Origin: Pseudomonadota bacterium
Lineage (GTDB): Bacteria; SAR324; XYD2-FULL-50-16; JAHJRI01
Length of the DNA stretch: 13,615 bases
Reading direction: 5' to 3'
Assembly (NCBI GenBank): GCA_022360105.1
Contig: JAKSDL010000886.1
Location: 1 to 13,615, forward strand
How positions within the stretch are numbered: the first letter of the stretch is position 1; every line of letters starts with the position of its first letter. The position numbers and the translations under genes were made by a program. Under the pieces are notes generated by a model. The model did no database searches. It was given only the letters and a program-made list of their open reading frames with translations, and was not told the DNA's origin. Below are positions 1 to 6,740 of this stretch, in pieces.

Positions 1-1
1 A

Positions 2-2572
2 ATTGCTTCCCACAATATTTTTGATCTGGCCTATGGGAGATTCATGGCTGATACCTGTGGTGCAGCAGGATATACAGATTTAGAAATGTACTATTCAGTT
101 GCAAGCCACTTACAGGCTGCCATCAGAGAGGATACGGAAAACCTGGTTCTATATGTACCTGTTGCCAACAAAAAGGAATTTATCAATTCAGTCGGTTATT
201 TGATCAGGCGACTGGATGAAAACACAGCCAAAGATAATTTTTTGAGACATGCCATCGGTCTGACCACGGACTCAAGGGATTGGAACGCCCTGCAAGACCT
301 GTTTTTGGAATCTTGTCGGATTAAAACAGGGATTACGGCGCAGTCCTCTTGCAAACAGGACAGAAATTCCGACATAAAAGGCGAAAGGACGGGCACATAC
401 CACCTGGGGAAATTTGATAATGAACCCTTAACTGACTGGTCCCTGGCTGCAAACAGAACCTGGGCCATGAAAATCAGAAATAAATGGCAAGGTCCTCAAC
501 CCCACTTTCCGATTAAAACCCCTGTTGTTATTGGAGAAAGAGACATTGAACAATGCAGCAAACAGAAGACTTGCTGCGACCCCTCCCTTTATCCGGAGAA
601 AGTTGTAGTCAGCGAAGCATGTCTGGCAAGTCCGGATCTTGTCGACAGAGCCGTGGAAATCGCCCGTTCCGATCCTGATAAATGGAGGGAAAAAACATTA
701 AATGAAAGACATGCAATCCTTTCAAACGTAGCCTTAAACATCCGAAAGATGAGAGCTGATTTGATTGGAGCCACAGCAGCCACAACCGGCCGGATTTTTA
801 AGGAAATTGACATTGAGGTTTCCCGGGCGATTGATTATGTCGAATACTATCCACATTCGGTAAAGCCTTTCATAGAGCCTAGATATTTAGACGCCAGGGG
901 GAAGGGCGTCGGAGTTGTCATTACTCCACAATCCAGTCCCATTGCCTCTCCTTGTGATGGCATTTCCGCGACATTGGCAACGGGCAACACAGTGATACTC
1001 AAACCATCAACAGGAGCGATTACCCCTGCCTGGTTATTGTGTCAATGTTTCTGGAAGGCCGGAATATCAAAAAACACCTTGCAATTGCTTCCCGGCGATC
1101 GATCTGAAGTTGGCCAAAAACTGGCGACCCACCCCGATGTTGATTTTGTGATTCTAAACGGACGCAGGCAATCTGCCAGAAACCTTTTGGAAGCAAATCC
1201 CCGCATAGATCTTTACGCTCAGACCAGCGGCAAGAATAGCATCATTGTTACTGCCGTATCGGATAAATCCCAGGCTATTCGCAATATTATCGAATCAGCC
1301 TTTGGAGACTGCGGGCAAAAAAACTCAGCCATCTCCCTACTCATTCTTGAGAAAGAGGTATTTAATGATTCGGAATTTAAAAACCTTTTAGTGGACGCAA
1401 CGGAGTCATTGAATTCCGGTTCCTGCTGGGATGTTAAAAACAGAATGGGCCCGCTATCCGCACCTGCCGGGGGAGATTTACTACGCGCCCTCACCCGGCT
1501 GGAACCTGGTGAAAATTGGGCCTTAAAACCAACATTGTCAAAAGAAAATGACCTGCTTTGGACTCCCGGGATCAAGTGGAATGTTAAACCAGGATCTTTT
1601 ACGCATCTTACTGAATTTTTTGGTCCGATTCTGGGTGTTATGAAAGCAAACAGTTTTCAAAAGGCAATCGAACTGGCAAATCAAACGGGTTATGGAACGA
1701 CAGCCGGGTTGGAGTGTCTCGACAAACTAAAACAGCAACACTGGAAAAAGCAGATCAAGGCAGGCAATCTTTTTATCAATGGTCAGACAATCAACTCATT
1801 TGTACTCCGGCAACCCTTCGGAGGGTGGGGGCATTCCGTGACAGGACGGGGTGCAAAGAGTGGCGGTCCAAATTATGTCACTCAATTTATGACCTTTGAA
1901 GAGAAGGGGTCGCCAGCCGAAGTTGCCACGCAATACGATCGACGTTTGATCAGATTGGCTAAAAACTGGATCAGAAAATCGGATCGTTCCGAATTCAAGG
2001 AGTTTCAAACCGATATTCAGAAATCAGTAAGAGCCATGAACAGTTATTTGTATCATGCTCGTCATGAATTTCGAGTGGAAAAAGACTTTTTTCATTTAAG
2101 GGGACAGGACAATATCATTCGCTATGCACCCATTGGAAAAGTTGCTATCAGGGTTCATCCGGATGACAGTCTGTTTGAAATTCTTGCCAGGGTCGCTGCA
2201 GCCCAGACAGCCAAATGTAAGGTTTTAGTGAGTGTTCCCGAAGGTTTGGAAGGCAAAACAATCTCTTTTTTGAGAAAAAGGGAGAGGAGAGAGTTTCTAA
2301 GAAAAATTAAAATCATTTCCCAAAGCGATGATCAACTCATCGACTCAATGGATACGATAGACCGAATCAGATATGCCGATCCTCGCAGGGTTCCATCAAA
2401 AGTCAATGAAGCCTCTGCTCAAAAAGGTTTTTTCATCGCTGCTGATCCTGTTTTAATGGAAGGACGTATCGAACTTTTGCATTATTATAGAAGTCAAAGT
2501 GTCTGCAATAATTACCATAGGTACGGAAACCTGGGAACAAGGGCTTTTGATCAGAGCATGAACTCCATGTGA
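2..2572 (+). CDS. putA: PutA-like proline dehydrogenase / (inactive?) aldehyde dehydrogenase fusion, 5' end outside window
   Basis: The frame is open to the window edge and the homology extends upstream of the first ATG at 44, so the true start lies outside. Residues are numbered from that ATG. The first ~100 residues are the end of the proline dehydrogenase barrel: SHNIFDLAYG before the ATG, then YLIRRLDENT at 52-61, which carries the Arg-Arg and Glu that bind proline in PutA. Residues ~180-625 are an aldehyde dehydrogenase fold (P5C dehydrogenase type), with LKPS near 320, TEFFGP, and RQPFGGWG near the end. The catalytic positions are changed: WNFP reads QSSP (297), the general-base Glu is Gln393, and the GQKC nucleophile is Asn427. 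A tail to 842, containing YHRYGNLG, resembles the extra C-terminal ALDH-like domain of long PutA proteins. FAD-dependent proline oxidation is plausible; P5C oxidation by this chain is doubtful. The frame is intact, which argues against a pseudogene. Confidence 0.88.
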   Translation: MASHNIFDLAYGRFMADTCGAAGYTDLEMYYSVASHLQAAIREDTENLVLYVPVANKKEFINSVGYLIRRLDENTAKDNFLRHAIGLTTDSRDWNALQDLFLESCRIKTGITAQSSCKQDRNSDIKGERTGTYHLGKFDNEPLTDWSLAANRTWAMKIRNKWQGPQPHFPIKTPVVIGERDIEQCSKQKTCCDPSLYPEKVVVSEACLASPDLVDRAVEIARSDPDKWREKTLNERHAILSNVALNIRKMRADLIGATAATTGRIFKEIDIEVSRAIDYVEYYPHSVKPFIEPRYLDARGKGVGVVITPQSSPIASPCDGISATLATGNTVILKPSTGAITPAWLLCQCFWKAGISKNTLQLLPGDRSEVGQKLATHPDVDFVILNGRRQSARNLLEANPRIDLYAQTSGKNSIIVTAVSDKSQAIRNIIESAFGDCGQKNSAISLLILEKEVFNDSEFKNLLVDATESLNSGSCWDVKNRMGPLSAPAGGDLLRALTRLEPGENWALKPTLSKENDLLWTPGIKWNVKPGSFTHLTEFFGPILGVMKANSFQKAIELANQTGYGTTAGLECLDKLKQQHWKKQIKAGNLFINGQTINSFVLRQPFGGWGHSVTGRGAKSGGPNYVTQFMTFEEKGSPAEVATQYDRRLIRLAKNWIRKSDRSEFKEFQTDIQKSVRAMNSYLYHARHEFRVEKDFFHLRGQDNIIRYAPIGKVAIRVHPDDSLFEILARVAAAQTAKCKVLVSVPEGLEGKTISFLRKRERREFLRKIKIISQSDDQLIDSMDTIDRIRYADPRRVPSKVNEASAQKGFFIAADPVLMEGRIELLHYYRSQSVCNNYHRYGNLGTRAFDQSMNSM

Positions 2573-3054
2573 ACTGTACCATCTATAAATCACTCATCTC
2601 CATTTATTGATGATAAAACCAATAACTAATTGTTTATTTTAGCTAAAACCAGACGAAAGCTCCATATATATTCCTAGAAAATCCTTTTTCTATAGATTTA
2701 TCTGATTCCCATTTCATATATACTTTTGATATTTAATTGCTTATAGTTTGCTTTTTCAAATAATCGATGGTTGCCCTAAAAAAATAGGAAATACTCTTGA
2801 CAACAAATCAACCTTTTTTTTGAGTCAATAAAATTTTTTCGATCTTTTTTTGATTTGCAATGCCCGATTGAATTCTTTAGAATCTTAGTAAATTATTGTT
2901 TTAATACTAAATAACGGATGATTTGCCATTGCCGATTTAACATCCGGAATCAGTATCTGGTGTAAAAACCAAATCAAAAAAATAATTTTCCTACTTTTTA
3001 TTCGTGATTTGTATTATACTGTAACCAAAATTATATACGATCCATTTTTGTAAC

Positions 3055-3165
3055 TATTCACCACGAAGACACGAAGTTCACGAATTTTACAACACTCTCT
3101 GATTTTTGTGCTTAATGCCCTTTCAAATAAAAAACTTCGTGTCCTCCGTGTCTTCGTGGTGAATA
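3055..3165. repeat. Imperfect inverted repeat built from CACGAAG units
   Basis: The left arm 3055-3084 and the right arm 3136-3165 are reverse complements with 3 mismatches in 30 and are separated by 51 bases. Each arm is itself made of about three octamers of the type CACGAAGA/T. Similar CACGAAG-rich palindromes are, to my knowledge, dispersed intergenic elements in many environmental bacterial genomes. A REP- or MITE-like element is the best reading. No transposase is nearby and no target duplication is obvious at the ends. Confidence 0.8.
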
Positions 3166-3178
3166 AATACCCATTTTT

Positions 3179-3194
3179 TGGTTAAGGTTTTGCT
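3179..3194 (+). promoter_or_regulatory. Possible sigma-54 (-24/-12) promoter for the prkA block
   Basis: TGG at 3179-3181 and TTGCT at 3190-3194 have exactly the spacing of the sigma-54 consensus, with the essential GG and GC dinucleotides in place. The middle CACG of the consensus is not conserved. Initiation would fall about 12 bases after the GC, near 3205, giving a leader of ~112 bases. The E. coli homologue yeaG is known to be NtrC/sigma-54 controlled, which makes the match more credible. No convincing -35/-10 pair was seen in this stretch. Confidence 0.35.
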
Positions 3195-3204
3195 TTATTC
3201 GATC

Positions 3205-3270
3205 AATCGGAATCCTTTCCGATTCTTTCTTACTTCGCTGCCTCGGGTGAAATTTATCGCCTATCGCCCG
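3205..3270 (+). other. Two hairpins in the predicted leader of the prkA block
   Basis: Hairpin 1 pairs AATCGGA (3205-3211) with TCCGATT (3218-3224) around a 6-base loop. Hairpin 2 pairs CGGGTGA (3244-3250) with TCGCCCG (3264-3270), allowing one G-U pair. A direct duplication TATCGCC (3255-3261, 3262-3268) lies in the loop and right arm of the second. Neither is followed by a T-run, so they are not simple terminators. A role in mRNA stability or translation is possible, but they match no riboswitch class I recognise. Confidence 0.35.
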
Positions 3271-3304
3271 GTTTCTCAGCATTTGGAAGCATGAACGCCT
3301 TCAA

Positions 3305-3311
3305 AGGGGAG
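3305..3311 (+). promoter_or_regulatory. Ribosome binding site of the first prkA gene
   Basis: AGGGGAG lies five bases upstream of the ATG at 3317. It is a strong Shine-Dalgarno match and fixes the start. It contrasts with the weak or absent sites in front of the next three genes of the block. Confidence 0.85.
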
Positions 3312-3316
3312 CTAAC

Positions 3317-5539
3317 ATGAAAGACATACTTAACGATCTGATTAATAAATCCAATGAAAAAGCAGCTTTAAAGCAAGAGATTCTGAGCTTTGAAGACTAC
3401 CTGGAGCTGGTGACCCAAGAGCCCTGGATAACCCGGGATTCCACCCAGTTGCTGCATGACATGATGCTCAGCGAAGGCGTTGAGCACATGATGATTGCAG
3501 GAAAACCGGTGAAACATACCTATGAGTTTTTCGAGTCTGCTAAGATGATTGGCGACTATGTGGTGTTCGGTCAGCAAAAAGCAAAAGAAAACCTGGTGGA
3601 AAAAATCCACAATGCCAGCCGCGGCATGGAAGCCTCAAAAAGACTGTGGATTTTATTGGGCCCCCCCGGCTCTGCCAAGTCTAGATCGATGGATGGTATC
3701 AAAACAGCCCTTAAGCGATATTCCTCTTCAGAAGCCGGTAAGACTTTTTATCTCCTGCTGCCTACCATCGATGATCGTTTGAAGGAAAAAGCCCTCTTCA
3801 AGGAAGGTGAAATCTATTATCTGCCATCGCCTTTATTTGAGCCGCCATTACTGGTGATTCCTACGGAAATCAGGGAAGAGTTCTGTAAGAAGATGACCAA
3901 ATCCCTGGAAAAGAAAACCATTTCCAAATGGCTGAAAAATCATCCCCATTATGACAACGAATTCACTATTAGCATCAACGGCCTGATTTCTCCATATACA
4001 GACTATGTGTTGCAACAGTTTATGGAAGATAAAAATTTGGATTTCAATGGTCTAATACCCTATCTGAAAGTCCAGAGAATGGTATTTGATGCCAGAACCA
4101 AAACCGGAATCGGTTCGTACACTCCACGGGACGAGAAAAGTCAGGAAGCGGGTTCATTGGTTGGAAATATCGATTACAGCCTGCTGCCAAGATTTGGTAG
4201 TGAATCCCATCCCTTGGTACACGATTATAAAGGTGAACTCTGTGCCGGAGCGAACGGTTTTGTGGAAATTCACGAAATTTTAAAACTTTCGGACAAGTTC
4301 CTGTATGAATTGCTCTTTGCCACCCAGGACAGATTTTTCAAACCGGAGGGACAGGCGCCCATTCCATTCAACGGAGTGATTATAGGCCATACCAACTTCC
4401 ATGAATACAATATGTTCATGGGAAATCCCACTTTTGAAGCATTGAGATCCAGGACCACTTTTATTGAAATGCCTCTTTCCGTGAATTACAAACAGGAAGA
4501 GCAGATTTATGCCTACAGTTACTCCAATGAAAACAGAAACTGGCACAAAGACAAAAAGCACCAGGCCCACATTGCCCCGCACAGTTTGTCGTTTTTGAGC
4601 TTGGTGGCCGTGATGTCCCGCTTGTATGCTTCCAAGCAAAACGAGAATCTCTCGCTGCTGCAGAAAGCCTTAATTTATGCCGGAAGGGCGGATAGCGGTG
4701 TTGATAATAATATGGCCAAAATGATTCTGGAAGAATTTGAATATATTAAACCTTCGGAAGGGACATTCGGCTTGGATCCCAGGTTCATTCAAAACATTAT
4801 TGAATACACGGATCACTTTCAGATCAGTGAATACGCAGCCAACATCAACCAGCTGTCAACAGAAACAGGCGATCACGCCTTGTTGACATCAGTCGCTTTA
4901 CAAAATCCCTGTGTGACTCCGCTGGATCTTTATGTACGACTGGAAAGCGCCCTCAAGGAAATGTTTGCCACCGAAAAAACCAAGCTGAGCCATTATGTGG
5001 AAAAGATCACACCACTGGCCAAAAACTGGATATTCGGTCAAATTGCCAGTGATGTTTACAGTGCGATATTAAGAGATGATTCGGTAATTGAAACCACCTG
5101 GAAGAAATATACGGACCATGTTCGTGCTTATGCTCACCGGGCCAAGGTCAAACATGACGTGACCCAGATGGATGTGCAGCCCGATGAAAAGTTCATGCAG
5201 TCCATAGAACAATACTTGGGCATTCCGGATCGCGAAGTGTTTCGAAAAGAACTGAGTGATGCAATTGCCAGTGTGAGTTATTCCGTCTTATTAAAAGATG
5301 AACCATCCTACCAGAATGCCATTAAAAAATATGTGTTTGAGAATGAATTCAAAGCCAGTGAAAATATGAAACTGCTCGGTTGGATTCGTAGCGGAACCAG
5401 CGCCGCTAACGTCAATATTAAGGAACAGGAGCACCTGAACGAAACTATCAAATATCTAATTGAAACAGAGGGGTACTGCGGAAAATGTGCTTTCCAAGCA
5501 CTGACCATCACCGCCAACGCTTCCAGCATTGTAGCTTAA
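3317..5539 (+). CDS. prkA: PrkA-family AAA+ protein / serine protein kinase (YeaG type)
   Basis: This 740-residue protein has the PrkA architecture: an AAA+ ATPase domain over roughly residues 20-420 and the PrkA C-terminal domain after it. The Walker A motif is GPPGSAKS at 115-122 (Lys121) and the Walker B-like motif GFVEIHE is at 314-320. A sensor-like stretch, IPFNGVIIGHTN, lies near 349-360. The C-terminal part carries the family signature PDEKFMQSIE near 622. It ends with a Cys-x-x-Cys (721, 724) that could bind metal or be redox active. The usual family length is about 630-650, so it is about 90-100 residues longer. It is the first gene of a four-gene block and has a strong ribosome binding site. 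YeaG and B. subtilis PrkA are cytosolic stress or starvation proteins; protein kinase activity is reported for the family, but the ATPase domain is what the sequence shows most clearly. Confidence 0.9.
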   Translation: MKDILNDLINKSNEKAALKQEILSFEDYLELVTQEPWITRDSTQLLHDMMLSEGVEHMMIAGKPVKHTYEFFESAKMIGDYVVFGQQKAKENLVEKIHNASRGMEASKRLWILLGPPGSAKSRSMDGIKTALKRYSSSEAGKTFYLLLPTIDDRLKEKALFKEGEIYYLPSPLFEPPLLVIPTEIREEFCKKMTKSLEKKTISKWLKNHPHYDNEFTISINGLISPYTDYVLQQFMEDKNLDFNGLIPYLKVQRMVFDARTKTGIGSYTPRDEKSQEAGSLVGNIDYSLLPRFGSESHPLVHDYKGELCAGANGFVEIHEILKLSDKFLYELLFATQDRFFKPEGQAPIPFNGVIIGHTNFHEYNMFMGNPTFEALRSRTTFIEMPLSVNYKQEEQIYAYSYSNENRNWHKDKKHQAHIAPHSLSFLSLVAVMSRLYASKQNENLSLLQKALIYAGRADSGVDNNMAKMILEEFEYIKPSEGTFGLDPRFIQNIIEYTDHFQISEYAANINQLSTETGDHALLTSVALQNPCVTPLDLYVRLESALKEMFATEKTKLSHYVEKITPLAKNWIFGQIASDVYSAILRDDSVIETTWKKYTDHVRAYAHRAKVKHDVTQMDVQPDEKFMQSIEQYLGIPDREVFRKELSDAIASVSYSVLLKDEPSYQNAIKKYVFENEFKASENMKLLGWIRSGTSAANVNIKEQEHLNETIKYLIETEGYCGKCAFQALTITANASSIVA

Positions 5540-5590
5540 TGCTTGATAATTAAAGCCAAATGATTTTTTTAACTTAACCATAAAATCACT

Positions 5591-6649
5591 ATGCAGGAAG
5601 ACAGAATATCCTCAAACGAATCGGAAGGCGCTTTCAACGACTTTATTGAGGACAAAGTCGAAGATGCCATCGAGGACATCGTCAACGAAGGTGATCTGGA
5701 TACTCTTGGCGATCGGGGAAGCGAGATTATCATTGAGATGGATGATATTGTTCCCCCGACGTTTGTCTATGGAGACGAAGGCTCCGGCGCTGGGAAGGGC
5801 GGACAGGGTCCGGGAAAGGAAGGGGGTAAAATTGTGTTTAATATCCCTTTCAACAGGTTCATGGAATTGCTGGCTGACAAACTGCGTCTGCCAAATTTGA
5901 AAAAAGAGGGAAAAGGCAAGATCAAGGAAGTTTCCTACGAATTTAAAACCTTTGGTCCGACGGGGGTGATTCTGGATAAGAAACGAACCTTCAAAAGGGC
6001 GCTCAGATCGAGCATTGGCATGGGCAAATACGATCCTGCCGAAGGAAAATACAATGTAGATTTCATGCGGCGTGATCGGCGTTATAAAATTCCTATCAGG
6101 GTGGAAAACCCCAAATACAAAGCCGTGGTCTTTTATATGGGTGATATTTCCTATTCCACCCACGGGCAAAGGTTGGAGATGGAAAAACGCCTGGTGAATT
6201 TCATCAAGAACTGGTTGGACTATAATTATGGTGTGCAAAATGTAGAACACCGGTTTTTTGTGCACGATGTCAAGGCATACGAAGTGCAGGAGCAGGAGTT
6301 TTACAGGGTCGGTAATATAGGTGGCACCAGGGCTTATATCGTATTCGATTTAATCTACCAGATTGCTTTTAATGAATACGACATCAGCTCCACCAACTTT
6401 TATGGATTCTATTTTGGTGATGGCGAGGTTTTTGGCAGCGATTCCAAGGATATTTCCAAGATCCTCAAGGAATCAATTGTCCCCGTTTTCAATCGCATTG
6501 GCGTAGTCGAAGTGCTGCCTTCCCAATGGAGCAAGTTGATTTTAGATCTTTCCAAGGATTTCACCAAGGACAGGATTGTTCGACTCAGCAAGATCCATCG
6601 CAAGGCGGATACCATTAACGCTATTAAAGCCCTGTTTCAGGAAAACTAA
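5591..6649 (+). CDS. yeaH: DUF444 / UPF0229 protein with VWA-type MIDAS motif (YeaH/YhbH family)
   Basis: This 352-residue protein matches the YeaH/YhbH family in order and content. An N-terminal acidic leader (~1-50) is followed by the family phrase DIVPPTFVYG and a Gly-rich linker (~60-80). Next comes a conserved block with DKLRLPNLKK, then a von Willebrand A-like C-terminal half. The MIDAS motif is visible as DISYS (Asp185, Ser187, Ser189), with Thr246 in GGT as the likely third ligand element, so divalent metal binding is expected. It is somewhat shorter than YeaH (~427) and YhbH (~388). The N-terminus is acidic where the E. coli protein is basic. It starts 51 bases after prkA, and the ATG at 5591 has no clear Shine-Dalgarno sequence, so coupling to upstream translation is possible. 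It is probably the partner of PrkA, as in the E. coli yeaGH operon; its biochemical role is not established. Confidence 0.9.
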   Translation: MQEDRISSNESEGAFNDFIEDKVEDAIEDIVNEGDLDTLGDRGSEIIIEMDDIVPPTFVYGDEGSGAGKGGQGPGKEGGKIVFNIPFNRFMELLADKLRLPNLKKEGKGKIKEVSYEFKTFGPTGVILDKKRTFKRALRSSIGMGKYDPAEGKYNVDFMRRDRRYKIPIRVENPKYKAVVFYMGDISYSTHGQRLEMEKRLVNFIKNWLDYNYGVQNVEHRFFVHDVKAYEVQEQEFYRVGNIGGTRAYIVFDLIYQIAFNEYDISSTNFYGFYFGDGEVFGSDSKDISKILKESIVPVFNRIGVVEVLPSQWSKLILDLSKDFTKDRIVRLSKIHRKADTINAIKALFQEN

Positions 6650-6740
6650 GGACGTTTTCGATTTGAGATTTCAGATTTACGTTTCGAGAAAGCTTCGCTT
6701 TCTGTTTTAGAAGTTATACCTAACAACAAAAGCAGCCGCT
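6650..6740 (+). other. Intra-operon spacer with heptamer repeat and UUC-loop hairpin
   Basis: Three imperfect heptamers of the form GATTTNN stand in tandem at 6660-6680. A perfect 7-bp hairpin follows: AGAAAGC (6687-6693), loop TTC, GCTTTCT (6697-6703), then GTTTTAG. The T-run is short, so this would be at most a leaky terminator or an RNA processing or stability site between the DUF444 and spoVR genes. No Shine-Dalgarno sequence precedes the ATG at 6741. Confidence 0.5.

Larger units (their letters stand above)
2573..3316. other. AT-rich gene-free spacer between putA-like gene and prkA block
   Basis: No convincing coding frame is visible in either strand over 744 bases. The left part is very AT-rich, with T-tracts at 2814-2821, 2834-2839 and 2845-2851 and an A-tract at 2778-2784, which may make the DNA curved. 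A weak 7-bp AT stem (2675-2681 with 2686-2692) is the only terminator-like element after the putA-like gene and is not convincing. The right part holds a 111-base inverted repeat, a sigma-54-like site and two leader hairpins, listed separately. Confidence 0.75.

Noticed and set aside
44..46. ATG at 44 as the true start of the putA-like gene
   Set aside because: The frame stays open to the window edge and the upstream codons encode the conserved SHNIFDLAYG stretch of proline dehydrogenases, so the gene starts outside.
2675..2692. Terminator of the putA-like gene
   Set aside because: The 7-bp stem is almost all A-T and has no T-run after it, so it would be weak; no better candidate was seen.
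3055..3165. CRISPR array or transposon terminal repeats
   Set aside because: There are only two inverted arms with no regular direct repeats and spacers, and no transposase gene lies between or near them.
5612..6265. Minus-strand open frame opposite the DUF444 gene
   Set aside because: The plus strand shows strong family motifs here; the antisense translation has no recognisable content.
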